A stretch of 64,000 nt of DNA from Pseudanabaena sp. FACHB-2040 (lineage in GTDB: Bacteria; Cyanobacteriota; Cyanobacteriia; Phormidesmidales; Phormidesmidaceae): positions 1-64,000 of the forward strand of contig NZ_JACJQO010000002.1 of NCBI RefSeq assembly GCF_014696715.1, given 5' to 3'. Shown here in pieces: positions 26,846 through 35,721 of this stretch (the stretch's first letter is position 1; each line of letters starts with the position of its first letter). Both the position numbers and the translations under genes were made by a program. A model generated the notes under the pieces. It was not told the origin of the DNA. It did not search any database and worked only from the letters and a program-made list of their open reading frames with translations.

Positions 26846-27088
26846 ATGATTGAAGGCCCCGAATCGTTTACTTGCCACTACGTCTATGTCAATGCCACCA
26901 GCAAGGTCCAGGTGATCCGCGTTGCCAATGTACCTGATTGGCATTTTGAGCGCGTTGCCTTTCCGGGGCAGCGACTTCTGATTGAGGCCAAACCCGAAGC
27001 CGTTGTGGAAATCTATATTAACGAAAGAGCTAGCTCTGTGTTGAAAGAGCGAATCCCCAGTGAAGATCTACAGTGCGTCTGGCTGTAG
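26846..27088 (+). CDS. DUF1830 family protein
   Basis: 80 residues: CHYVYVNATSKVQVIRVANV, PDWHFERVAFPGQRLLIEA and AVVEIYINERASSVLKERIP match the cyanobacterial DUF1830 family. Small beta-rich cytoplasmic protein of unknown function. A strong hairpin downstream ends the transcript against the convergent exbD. Confidence 0.85.
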   Translation: MIEGPESFTCHYVYVNATSKVQVIRVANVPDWHFERVAFPGQRLLIEAKPEAVVEIYINERASSVLKERIPSEDLQCVWL

Positions 27089-27158
27089 TTTGGATTTTGC
27101 AGGTCCTGCAGGTCTTGCAGAGTAAAATGCCTCGATGTAGGGTCAACACCTAGTCAGC

Positions 27159-27191
27159 AAACCCCAGGGTTCCAACAGAGCCCTGGGGTTT
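27159..27191. terminator. Bidirectional terminator between DUF1830 gene and exbD
   Basis: AAACCCCAGGG (27159-27169) pairs perfectly with CCCTGGGGTTT (27181-27191); loop of 11 bases. A/T ends on both sides allow use from either strand. Confidence 0.8.
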
Positions 27192-27241
27192 GAAGTCTCT
27201 ACTGGCTAGCCACAGCTCGACAAAGGTCTGCTCTCCCGCTA

Positions 27242-27919
27242 CTAATTTTCTGGGGCCAGAGGGGCTGACGGCTGAGCTTCAGGATTGCTCGGGGAAAGGG
27301 GATCGCCTGTAGGGAACTGAGGCTGATTCAAGGGCTGCTGCTGCTCTCCAAAAGGCAACAGCGGCGCATTAGGATCGACAGGCGCTAGGGGGCTGCCTGG
27401 AGCTGGCTGTAGGGGGAACAAATCGCCTTCCTGCTGGCCCGGTTGACCGGGTTGGATAGGTTGACCGGACTGCGTGCCGTCTGGCTGACCTCGATCCCTT
27501 GGTAGGGTTGCCAGGGCCACACGATCGCCGCCAACCGAGCGCAGCAGGTCAAGCACTGTCACGACATCTTCATAGCGAGCATCGCGAGAGGCATAGAGCA
27601 CGATCAGGCCATTGGGGGCTGCCTGCTGGTGCTGCAGCAGCACATCGTAGAGCAGGTCCAGCGTCACCGGCTGCTGATCGAGATAGACCTGACCAATGGC
27701 GTCAATGCTGACATAGAGCCGATCGGGAATGGCTTGGCCGGTTCCTGGAACGGGTTGTCCGGTCTGGGCCGCAGGCAGATCTAGGTCAATTGCCTGCTGC
27801 TGGGTCAGGCCCACCGCCGCCAAAATGAAAAAGGTGAGAATACAGAAGATAACGTCAATCAAAGGCACCAGTTCAAGCCGCACGTCCTCTGTGGAGGTTT
27901 CTAGTAAATCGAGCTTCAT
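27242..27919 (-). CDS. exbD: ExbD/TolR-family biopolymer transport protein
   Basis: 225 residues. One TM helix with the proton-carrying aspartate (ELVPLIDVIFCILTFFILAA) and a periplasmic ExbD/TolR domain (YVSIDAIGQVYLDQQPV, VVTVLDLLRSVGGDRVALAT). The last 75 residues form an unusual Pro/Gln/Gly-rich tail (QSGQPIQPGQPGQQ). With ExbB it forms a proton-driven motor. The start overlaps the exbB stop by 4 bases (ATGA). No TonB gene is in the window. Confidence 0.92.
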   Translation of the reverse strand: MKLDLLETSTEDVRLELVPLIDVIFCILTFFILAAVGLTQQQAIDLDLPAAQTGQPVPGTGQAIPDRLYVSIDAIGQVYLDQQPVTLDLLYDVLLQHQQAAPNGLIVLYASRDARYEDVVTVLDLLRSVGGDRVALATLPRDRGQPDGTQSGQPIQPGQPGQQEGDLFPLQPAPGSPLAPVDPNAPLLPFGEQQQPLNQPQFPTGDPLSPSNPEAQPSAPLAPEN

Positions 27920-28593
27920 AGGGGTCTAGCCTCCGAGGGCGGCACGGCCACAGGGGTAATCGCGGGGCGCTTAGACCAGTCTTGGCGGTAGAGCAGCTCT
28001 AGCTCACTGCCCGACTGGCGAAACACCTTTGCCTGACCAAACACAAAACCCGAAAACAGTCGATAAAAAGCCAGGCTCGTAATAGCAATCACAAGGCCCA
28101 TCGCCGTGCTGATCAGGGCTTCGGCAATGCCCAGAGAGGCACCAGCTGTGGCATTGCCTCGACCCAGGTCGCTAAAGCCAATTGAGCCTAGAGAATTAAT
28201 TAGACCGACGACAGTACCAAACAGGCCCAGCAAGGGCGATAGCGCAATCACGGCTTCGAGGATTTTCTCACCTTTACGCATGGTGGAAAGCTCTTCGTTG
28301 GCCGAGGTTTCCAGAGCCAAGCGAAAGACCTCGGGATCAGGCTCTTGCAGCTTCAGCCCAGAGTAGAGAAAACGCCCCATCGGCAGCCCACTGGAGCGCT
28401 GGGAAATTTCGGTAGCGGCGTTCCAGTCACGTCGAGCCGCCTCTAAAACCCGACCTGCTACTTCTCGCTCCCGCGTCAAAATCCTGGACCAGAACCAGAT
28501 GCGCTCGATAATAGTTCCCAAAGCCAGAATCGACAAAAAGAGAAGGGGCCACATGGCAATGCCGCCACGAGCAAAGAGTTCAGGAATATTCAA
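27916..28593 (-). CDS. exbB: ExbB/TolQ/MotA-family proton channel protein
   Basis: 225 residues with three TM helices: about residues 12-32 (MWPLLFLSILALGTIIERIW), about 115-140 (AVIALSPLLGLFGTVVGLIN) and about 160-185 (EALISTAMGLVIAITSLAFY). The GLFGTVxG motif is the family hallmark. With ExbD it makes the proton-motive-force-driven energising complex of outer-membrane transport or envelope maintenance. First gene of a two-gene operon; a tandem repeat lies 80 bases upstream. Confidence 0.93.
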   Translation of the reverse strand: MNIPELFARGGIAMWPLLFLSILALGTIIERIWFWSRILTREREVAGRVLEAARRDWNAATEISQRSSGLPMGRFLYSGLKLQEPDPEVFRLALETSANEELSTMRKGEKILEAVIALSPLLGLFGTVVGLINSLGSIGFSDLGRGNATAGASLGIAEALISTAMGLVIAITSLAFYRLFSGFVFGQAKVFRQSGSELELLYRQDWSKRPAITPVAVPPSEARPL

Positions 28594-28675
28594 GGCAAAC
28601 CTCCTAACGCCACATCCGCTGCACTAACATAATTCGCTGCATTCACTTAGCATCAGCCAGCATGAGCATAACAAT

Positions 28676-28711
28676 TCTAGAAAGTTTGGGATCTAGAAAG
28701 TTTGAGATCTA
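28676..28711. repeat. 16-bp tandem repeat upstream of exbB
   Basis: TCTAGAAAGTTTGGGA, TCTAGAAAGTTTGAGA and a final TCTA, in direct tandem. It lies 83-118 bases before the exbB start, in a position suitable for a regulatory site. Confidence 0.8.
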
Positions 28712-28780
28712 TCGCATCACGAGCAGCCATTTTATCAAAACGCTCGATTGATAGGCCCATTCGGCTTTTTTAGAACTTTT

Positions 28781-30010
28781 CTAAACACTGGAAATAGACG
28801 CGCTCTGTTGGGCCTGCCGCTCCTGTAGCAAGTTGAAAATTTCCTCGGCGGCGCGATCGCACACCCCCGGTTCCCCCAGGGCCTGCCGCATCCTGGCGTA
28901 ACCTGCCAGCATAGTCTGCCGGGGGGCTGCCTCGGTTAGCAACTCCAGCGCCTGTGCCACAATTGCCTCTGGGGTGGCCTGCCACTGCAGCAGTTCTGGC
29001 ACAACCGGCTGCATCTCTACCAGGTTGACGGGCGAGGCAAAAGGCAGATCGAGCTTTAGCAGGTGCCGTGCTACCCAAGCTGACACGGGGTTGAGCTTGT
29101 AGAAGACAACCTGGGGTACATTCATCAGGGCGATCTCTAGGTTGGCGGTGCCAGACTTAGTAATGGCCAAATCCGCAGCTGCGATCGCATCTTGGGTAAG
29201 ACCATCAACAACCTGAGCCTGCAGCCCATACTGCTGGCAAGCCTGCTCAAAAATTGGGCGAAATCGGGGTGACGACACCGGCATCAAAAACTGCACCTCT
29301 GGCAGCTGGGCCTGCAGGAGCTGAGCCGCCTGACAAATAGTCGGCAGCATGTACTTCACCTCCTGGCTACGAGAGGCGGGCAACAGGGTGACAACCCGAG
29401 CCGTCGGGTCTAGTCCCAACGATTGCCGAGCTGCTGCTTGGTCGGGTGGGGTTGGGAAGCGATCGACTAAAGGATGCCCTACCCAACTGACCCTAGCTCC
29501 CAATTTTTCAAAGTAGCTGGCCTCTGCCGGAAAAATAGCCAGCATCCGATCAGAATTAGCGACCAGAGTCTGCGAGTCCTTTTGGCTAAAAGCCCAAACC
29601 CACTGCTGCGGTGCGATGTAGTAAACCACAGGCAGCGCAGGCTGCCTCTGACGCAAAAACTTGCCGATCACCAGGTTGGGATTCATATAGTCAATCAGAA
29701 TCGCCAAATCGGGCGGCTGACGTTCCAGCACCTCTCGGGCACTACGCTGAATTCGCAGAGTCGGCAGCAGGTAGGGCAGCGCCTCAAAAAGGCCCACTGA
29801 GCCAATGGCTGTGGTGTCGGCGATCAAAGTGGCTCCGGCAGCAGCCATGCGCTCTCCCCCCAACGCCACAATTTCGACCTCAAGCTGTCGTCGGGCTGCC
29901 TGCCGCTGCAGCGCTGCTACCAGCAACGCCCCCTGCAAATCCCCTGAGACTTCCCCAGTGCTGATAAACAGCCGAACGGATCGCGTCTTACCCTGCACGT
30001 TCAAACTCAC
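28781..30010 (-). CDS. lpxB: Lipid-A-disaccharide synthase
   Basis: 409 residues, GT19 family, with FISTGEVSGDLQGALL at the start, VIDYMNP-like LIDYMNPNLVIGKFLRQ, YYIAPQQWVWAF, WVGHPLVDRFP and the SGTANLEIAL motif near residue 285. It joins UDP-2,3-diacylglucosamine and lipid X to give the lipid A disaccharide, at the inner membrane. Last gene of the envelope cluster, 3 bases after lpxA. Confidence 0.95.
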   Translation of the reverse strand: MSLNVQGKTRSVRLFISTGEVSGDLQGALLVAALQRQAARRQLEVEIVALGGERMAAAGATLIADTTAIGSVGLFEALPYLLPTLRIQRSAREVLERQPPDLAILIDYMNPNLVIGKFLRQRQPALPVVYYIAPQQWVWAFSQKDSQTLVANSDRMLAIFPAEASYFEKLGARVSWVGHPLVDRFPTPPDQAAARQSLGLDPTARVVTLLPASRSQEVKYMLPTICQAAQLLQAQLPEVQFLMPVSSPRFRPIFEQACQQYGLQAQVVDGLTQDAIAAADLAITKSGTANLEIALMNVPQVVFYKLNPVSAWVARHLLKLDLPFASPVNLVEMQPVVPELLQWQATPEAIVAQALELLTEAAPRQTMLAGYARMRQALGEPGVCDRAAEEIFNLLQERQAQQSASISSV

Positions 30011-30013
30011 CGG

Positions 30014-30859
30014 CTAGTCCTCACGATCTGAGGCCTTTTTGCCGCCAACTCTGCCGGGAAGGCTGCCCCGGCGCTTTCCGCCAGCATGGGAAGCTTTGAG
30101 AAACTGCCGCAGATGAGACACATGCTCGTTTCCCCCGATCTGCTCGATCTGCTCAAGGGCCATTTCGAAGGGCAGATCAGAGCGGTATAGCAGGCGAAAA
30201 GCCTGTTTCAACTCCTGAAAAAGTCGGCCTCCATCACTATGAGTCAACCCGGCTCGGCGCAAACCTACCAGGTTTAGCCCCCGCACTCGGCCAGGGTTGC
30301 CTTCAACAATGGTGTAGGGCGGTACGTCGCGATCAATGCGGCTCATGCCGCCGACCATCGCGTAACAGCCAATGTGGACAAACTGATGGACGCCCAACAC
30401 GCCCCCAATCACTGCATTTGACTCGACCTCAACATGACCGGCCAGAGCAACCGCATTGGCAATCACAATATTGCTGCCTACGACGCAGTTGTGCGCTACG
30501 TGGACATAGGCCATCAGCAAATTGTTGTCGCCCACGAGAGTCGCTTCGCCTGCTCCCGTAGCCCGGTTGATGGTGACGTATTCGCGGATCAGGTTGTTGT
30601 CGCCAATTTTGACCTGGCTCATCGAGCCATCGTATTTGCGATCTTGGCTTTCCATGCCGATCGTGGCTCCCGGAAAAATCCGGTTCTGAGCCCCAATTTC
30701 AGTATCACCATCAATTACCACGTGAGCCCCAATTTCGCTGTCAGGGCCAATGGTCACTTTCTCGCCGATGACGGCATAGGGGCCAACCTTAACGCTGGGA
30801 TGCAGCCTGGCACCAGAATGAATCACCGCCGTTGGATGAATAAGCGTAGTCAAAGTCAT
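30014..30859 (-). CDS. lpxA: UDP-N-acetylglucosamine acyltransferase
   Basis: 281 residues from ATG 30859; a TTG at 30874 is possible because GGAGG is only one base before the ATG. A left-handed beta helix of hexapeptide repeats (IHPTAVIHSGARLHPSVKVG) is followed by a C-terminal helical part. The catalytic histidine sits in AYVHVAHNCVVG, and the GNP loop in VEGNPGRVRG. It transfers a 3-hydroxyacyl chain to UDP-GlcNAc, the first step of lipid A synthesis. The C-terminus has a basic extension (GGKRRGSLPGRVGGKK) longer than usual. Confidence 0.95.
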   Translation of the reverse strand: MTLTTLIHPTAVIHSGARLHPSVKVGPYAVIGEKVTIGPDSEIGAHVVIDGDTEIGAQNRIFPGATIGMESQDRKYDGSMSQVKIGDNNLIREYVTINRATGAGEATLVGDNNLLMAYVHVAHNCVVGSNIVIANAVALAGHVEVESNAVIGGVLGVHQFVHIGCYAMVGGMSRIDRDVPPYTIVEGNPGRVRGLNLVGLRRAGLTHSDGGRLFQELKQAFRLLYRSDLPFEMALEQIEQIGGNEHVSHLRQFLKASHAGGKRRGSLPGRVGGKKASDRED

Positions 30860-30929
30860 GCCTCCGGAAACCAACGCAATAGCTGGAATGCAGGAAAATA
30901 CAGAGGTTCTGGTAGGAGCTGCAAGGACA

Positions 30930-31484
30930 TTAATCCACCACCGAAAACATCAACTCCCCTTCGCAAACAAGCTGACCATCTACCTCAGCTCGACCCTGCA
31001 TTTTGCCAAATTTTAGGCGCTTGATCGCCAGCAATTCTACGGTCATGATTAGCTGGTCCCCCGGGACAACTGGGCGGCGAAACCGCACCTTGTCAATCCC
31101 GGCGAACACACAGAGACCGTTCACGCCCGGAATTTGTGTCAGCACAATGCCCCCCACCTGGGCCATCGCTTCTACAATCAGCACCCCAGGCATGATGGGC
31201 CGGCCGGGGAAATGCCCCTGAAACTGCGGCTCGTTGAACGTAACGTTTTTAATCCCAACCGCTCGCTGGCCAGGAACGTAGTCAATAATGCGATCAACCA
31301 GCGCAAATGGGTAGCGGTGAGGCAGCAGTGCCTGGATCTCCTCGGCTGAAAAGGTCTGCTTCACGGTCTCTGCCTCGCTTGAGTCGAGCAGATCGGGTTC
31401 TGGTGCGACAACAGCAGGGCCGACGGCCTGGACAGTTGAGTTTGAAGAGTTCACGTTTACCACGGTCTCAATTCCCACTTGCAT
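30930..31484 (-). CDS. fabZ: 3-hydroxyacyl-ACP dehydratase FabZ
   Basis: 184 residues: an N-terminal extension of about 40 residues, then the hotdog domain with catalytic His in [12 protein letters not shown] and Glu in [14 protein letters not shown], plus [13 protein letters not shown]. It dehydrates 3-hydroxyacyl-ACP in fatty acid synthesis; its place beside lpxA balances the use of 3-hydroxyacyl-ACP for lipid A against membrane lipids. Lies between lpxC and lpxA, 78 bases after lpxC. Confidence 0.95.
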   Translation of the reverse strand: MQVGIETVVNVNSSNSTVQAVGPAVVAPEPDLLDSSEAETVKQTFSAEEIQALLPHRYPFALVDRIIDYVPGQRAVGIKNVTFNEPQFQGHFPGRPIMPGVLIVEAMAQVGGIVLTQIPGVNGLCVFAGIDKVRFRRPVVPGDQLIMTVELLAIKRLKFGKMQGRAEVDGQLVCEGELMFSVVD

Positions 31485-31562
31485 TGAAGGCGCAGCTTAG
31501 GGAGAAAGGCCCTCACTGCGTTTAAATGATTCTCCCACTAGATGGTCATCCTATGATGGTCC

Positions 31563-32465
31563 TTAAGTTGGCGATAGGGCCTTTTGCAGGGTTTTTGCCA
31601 ACTCTACATGCAGTCGGTGGCTGGCTTTATAGGCCAAAATATGGGCCAGGGGCACCCGCCCCAGCAGGCTCATGTCGCCAATTAAATCTAGCAACTTGTG
31701 GCGGGCCGGTTCGTTGGGAAACCGCAGGGGGGGGTTGAGCCAGCCCTCCTCCCCACAAACCAGCGCATTGTCGAGGCTGCCGCCTTTGATCAGGCCTTGC
31801 GATCGCAAGTAGTCAATCTGGTGTGCCAAGCCAAAGGTGCGGGCCGGGGCCACTACCTCAGCAAACAGCTCTGCTGCAGCCGGGTCGGCAGACCAGCTGT
31901 GCCACTGGTTGCCAATGGCCGTCACTTCAAAGTCAATGCCATAGGTATAGCGGGGTGTGGGCGACGGCAGCGCCGCCACAAAAGCATCGCCATCATAAAT
32001 CCAGACCGGGCTGCTAACTTGAAAAGCCCGCTTAGGCGCATCCTGTACCGCCAGTCCAGCGGCCTCAATCGCCTCTACCCAACCGCTGGCAGATCCATCT
32101 AGCAAAGGCACTTCCGGCCCGTCAATGGTGATGCAGACATTGTCTATCCCCATCCCGGTCAGAGCTGCCAGCAGGTGCTCTACAGTCCGCACTGCCGCCT
32201 CACCGCTGACCAGTTCAGTAGACAGCAGAGTCTGCTGAACAGCCTCTGGACGAGCTGCAACGGTCGGTCTTCCTGGCAGATCAGTTCTAACAAAGCAACG
32301 GCCACTATCTGCCGCCGCCGGTTCCAGCCGCACCTGGACAGCTTGACCAGAGTGCAGCCCCACCCCCTGTCGTTCAACCGCTTGAGCCAGCGTCTGCTGC
32401 GGCTGCTCTAGATCTATCGCTGTTAGGGCAGGTAGTGTGGCTGGACGAGTGATTGCTTGAGCCAT
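31563..32465 (-). CDS. lpxC: UDP-3-O-acyl-N-acetylglucosamine deacetylase
   Basis: 300 residues. A GVGLHSG motif at the start, the first zinc histidine in VEHLLAAL, and the second His plus Asp in [16 protein letters not shown]. It removes the acetyl group from UDP-3-O-acyl-GlcNAc, the committed step of lipid A synthesis. Its ATG overlaps the bamA stop by one base (TAATG), showing tight translational coupling. Confidence 0.95.
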   Translation of the reverse strand: MAQAITRPATLPALTAIDLEQPQQTLAQAVERQGVGLHSGQAVQVRLEPAAADSGRCFVRTDLPGRPTVAARPEAVQQTLLSTELVSGEAAVRTVEHLLAALTGMGIDNVCITIDGPEVPLLDGSASGWVEAIEAAGLAVQDAPKRAFQVSSPVWIYDGDAFVAALPSPTPRYTYGIDFEVTAIGNQWHSWSADPAAAELFAEVVAPARTFGLAHQIDYLRSQGLIKGGSLDNALVCGEEGWLNPPLRFPNEPARHKLLDLIGDMSLLGRVPLAHILAYKASHRLHVELAKTLQKALSPT

Positions 32466-34747
32466 TAGAAACGCTCCCCGATACCAAAGTGCAGTCGCCC
32501 ACCCCCGTCAATCCTGAGACCATAGTCAATCCGTAGGGGGCCCAGCGGCGTTTGAATCCGCAAGCCTGCGCCATAACCCAGGCCGCTGCCAGGCTTACCT
32601 CGTGAGGGACCCGGTGCCCCCGGCACGCCAAACCCACTGCCCAGGTCAGTCCCGGCATCGACAAAGAGCGCACCACCTAGGAAGGAGAACAGCGGGAAGC
32701 GGTACTCCACGGTGGCCTGAGCATAGCTGCGGCCACTGCCCACCCCGCCCTCGTCATAGCCGCGCAAAGAGTTAGTACCGCCCAGGGCAAACGCTTCATA
32801 GGGTGGCAGCTCACCCACAATAGTACCGACCTGAATGTTAAACGCCAGTGCCTGTGGTCCCTCATTAAAGTTGATAAAGCTTACCGGGATGTACTGACTG
32901 TATCCCAACCGCAGCCGGTTCAAGAAGATGCTGCCACCGCCCAAAGGCACCGATTGTTCGGTAGAGAAACGCAGTAGACTGCCGCTTGTGGGGTTAAGGG
33001 CATCATTACGGAGATCTCTGGACGTACTGAAGTTCACCGTCCAAAGATCGTCAGAACCGCCACCGCCTTCTACAGCAGACTGGGTTAGGGGGTTACCAGC
33101 TGCATCAACGTTGGCGAGGGTACCGCCTAATTCGCGAGCAGAGACATTTTGATACTGGGTGCCCAGGGAGGCAGACCAGCCATTGGCCAGGGGCCGACTG
33201 AAGGAGATGCCGGTGCCAATCCGACGCACTCGGATCTCGTCACCGTTAGCCAGAAGAATTGGGTTGGGGCCACCGTCAAAGTTTAGGTTGATCGAGCGGC
33301 GGGCAAAGGCGTCCACCGTATAAGAGGTTCGGAACGGATCGCCACCAATCCAGGGGTCGGTAAAGGAGACATCAAACAGCAAATCCCGGCTGCTGAGTTG
33401 GGCTTCGGCAGACAGCTTCTGATTGTTGCCGCCGAAGTTGTCCTGCCGGTAGCTGACTGTACCAAACAAATCCCCGGTAAAGTTAAAGCCCAGGCCCGCT
33501 CCAACGGAGCCGGTGTTGCGTTCAATTACGTTGACGACCATATCTACCTGGCGGGGGTCGGTCTGCCCCGGTTCCAGTGAGAGACGGACATCATCGAAAA
33601 TACCCAGACCAAAGACTCGCTGCAGATCGCGCTCGACCTGCTGCTGGTTAAAGACTTGTCCAGGCTGGGTGGCAAACTCACGGGTAATAATAAAGTCGCG
33701 GGTTCTGCCGGTGACGGGTTCGCCTTCCTCGTTGACCAGTTCCCCCTCGGCAGTAAGGAACCGCACCCGGATATTTTCGACTACACCCTCGGCCACTTCC
33801 AGGGTAACGGTGCCGTCATCCGATACCTGGGGCGCAGCGACAACCTGAGCCAAAACAAAGCCGTTGTTTTGATACCACTCATTCAGGGCCAGAATGCCGT
33901 CCTGAAAATCAATCAGGTTGATGATGCTGCCGTATTGGGGCGAGAAAATCTCATCGACAACCTCTTGGGGCAAAGCGTTGTTACCTGTCACCTGCACAGA
34001 CTGCAACACTGGGTTTGGCTGCACCAAAAAGGTCACCCTCACTCCCAGTGGCGTATCTTCAGGTAGCGCCCGCACGTTCGAGAAAAAGCCGGTGGCAAAA
34101 ATACTGTTGATGTCTTGCTGCAGCTGGGTTCGGGTGGTGGTGCGACCAGGGCTAGTTGAGATCGCGTTATAAACCGCTCTCTCCAGTTCTGGGGTCAGCT
34201 CTTGCCCAGGAGGAGTCACCACCTCAAGTTCAGCCACCAACACGCGAGGTTCTTCAGGGGCCTGCTGGGTTGTTCCTGCTGGCGGAGTGGTCGGTGGGGT
34301 AGCTGGGTCAGGCGTCGGCGTCGGCACCGCTGGATCAATCGGCTCAGTCGGCTCAGCTGGCTCCACCTCGGGAGCAACCGGCACCGTAGGTGGAGCAGGC
34401 GTAGCTGGATCGTCAGGGCTACTAGGAACGATGTCTGTAGGGTTTGCAGGCCCCTGAGCAAAGACATCTATTGGCAGTTGAGCTGCCCCTGAAGACAGCT
34501 GCTCAGCTGGGGTAGGCATTTGTAAATCTGTCGCTGCCGGTTGAGCGACAGGTGCAACCCCTACGGCCGCAGGTAAATTATTGGGAGTCAGCCACGCCGG
34601 TACAGCCTCTACGGCATCAGCAACCTGCGTATCTGCATTCCCTTCCAAAGGAGAGCCTTCCGGCAGCAGTTCCCCCTTAGCCTGGGGAGTCAACCCTAAT
34701 ATTCCAGAAACCGCGACAACCGCAATCAAAGTTGGAGAAAGGCGCAT
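32465..34747 (-). CDS. bamA: Outer membrane assembly factor BamA/Omp85
   Basis: 760 residues. A signal peptide ([19 protein letters not shown]) and a long Pro/Thr/Val-rich linker (to about residue 165) precede three POTRA domains (about 165-410, beginning [13 protein letters not shown]) and a 16-stranded barrel with the [16 protein letters not shown] motif that seals the lid loop. It inserts beta-barrel proteins into the outer membrane. Three POTRAs and a Pro-rich front are typical of cyanobacterial Omp85 relatives of chloroplast Toc75. Joined to the lpx genes downstream. Confidence 0.93.
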   Translation of the reverse strand: MRLSPTLIAVVAVSGILGLTPQAKGELLPEGSPLEGNADTQVADAVEAVPAWLTPNNLPAAVGVAPVAQPAATDLQMPTPAEQLSSGAAQLPIDVFAQGPANPTDIVPSSPDDPATPAPPTVPVAPEVEPAEPTEPIDPAVPTPTPDPATPPTTPPAGTTQQAPEEPRVLVAELEVVTPPGQELTPELERAVYNAISTSPGRTTTRTQLQQDINSIFATGFFSNVRALPEDTPLGVRVTFLVQPNPVLQSVQVTGNNALPQEVVDEIFSPQYGSIINLIDFQDGILALNEWYQNNGFVLAQVVAAPQVSDDGTVTLEVAEGVVENIRVRFLTAEGELVNEEGEPVTGRTRDFIITREFATQPGQVFNQQQVERDLQRVFGLGIFDDVRLSLEPGQTDPRQVDMVVNVIERNTGSVGAGLGFNFTGDLFGTVSYRQDNFGGNNQKLSAEAQLSSRDLLFDVSFTDPWIGGDPFRTSYTVDAFARRSINLNFDGGPNPILLANGDEIRVRRIGTGISFSRPLANGWSASLGTQYQNVSARELGGTLANVDAAGNPLTQSAVEGGGGSDDLWTVNFSTSRDLRNDALNPTSGSLLRFSTEQSVPLGGGSIFLNRLRLGYSQYIPVSFINFNEGPQALAFNIQVGTIVGELPPYEAFALGGTNSLRGYDEGGVGSGRSYAQATVEYRFPLFSFLGGALFVDAGTDLGSGFGVPGAPGPSRGKPGSGLGYGAGLRIQTPLGPLRIDYGLRIDGGGRLHFGIGERF

Positions 34748-34871
34748 TAGCTCACACCTGTATCAAGACATTCACACCACAAAAGGCCCTATCCCCTGCA
34801 GCTAAGCATGCCACAAGATGAGGAACCCCACGCTTCCCACGAATCGGACAAATTCTACCGCATCACCGGAT

Positions 34872-35606
34872 TCAAAAACTGGCAGCGTGCGCCAGAACCC
34901 GATCCAACACCCTTTGATAAGCTTCTTCTACCTGGCCCAAATCTTGCCGGAAGCGATCTTTGTCCAAAACTCGCTGGGTTTCATCCTCAGCTGCCTGATC
35001 CCAAAGACGGCAAGTATCGGGGCTGATTTCGTCGGCTAGCAGCAACAAGCCCTGGGCATCTACGCCAAACTCCAGCTTGAAATCCACCAGAGTAATGCCG
35101 CAGTCTGCAAAGAAATCAGTCAAATAACGATCCACTTCTAAAGCAAGACGTTTGAGTTCGATAACCTGTTCCGGCGTTGCCAGGTCTAGGAGCCGTAGCC
35201 GCTCATCGGTCAGCAGTGGATCCCCAAGCCCATCATTCTTGTAGTAAAACTCCACCAGAGGAGGGTTAAGCGCCAGTCCGAGCGGCAGCCCAGTTTGCTT
35301 GCACAAACTTCCGGCAGCCAGATTACGCACCACCACCTCAAGGGGAATAATCTTAACAGCCCGCACCCGCATCTCCCGCTCGCTCGGCGTATCGATCCAG
35401 TGGGTAGGCACCCCTCTGGCTTCTAGCAGCTGAAATAGGTGGGTTGAAATAGCACAATTAATCCGACCCTTGTTACCAATCTGCCCGCGCTTCTGGGCAT
35501 TAAAAGCTGTCGCATCATCCTTAAAATACGTCAGCAGAACATCCGGGTCATCCGTCGGATAAATAATCTTAGCCTTCCCCTCGTATAGCTTGGGGCGATC
35601 GGTCAT
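34872..35606 (-). CDS. purC: SAICAR synthetase
   Basis: 244 residues: KLYEGKAKIIYPTDDPDVLL, AFNAQKRGQIGNKGRIN and LVDFKLEFGVDAQGLLLLAD match PurC. It condenses CAIR with aspartate in purine synthesis in the cytoplasm, an ATP-using step. First gene upstream of bamA with a 124-base gap; a purC-bamA-lpx order also occurs in other cyanobacteria as I remember, though no functional link is known. Confidence 0.95.
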   Translation of the reverse strand: MTDRPKLYEGKAKIIYPTDDPDVLLTYFKDDATAFNAQKRGQIGNKGRINCAISTHLFQLLEARGVPTHWIDTPSEREMRVRAVKIIPLEVVVRNLAAGSLCKQTGLPLGLALNPPLVEFYYKNDGLGDPLLTDERLRLLDLATPEQVIELKRLALEVDRYLTDFFADCGITLVDFKLEFGVDAQGLLLLADEISPDTCRLWDQAAEDETQRVLDKDRFRQDLGQVEEAYQRVLDRVLAHAASF

Positions 35607-35721
35607 GGAAAGGTTGCCCTCCCTGAAAGCAGCCTAATCATCTTAAGCCGGATTGCCACAGGCATAGCGAGGGAACAGACCAGTCTAGGGAAGTGGCTAC
35701 CGGAGGGCACCTCTCCGCGTC

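Noticed and set aside
30434-31024. 196-codon plus-strand frame opposite lpxA
   Set aside because: Antisense shadow of the hexapeptide-repeat codons; no own motifs.
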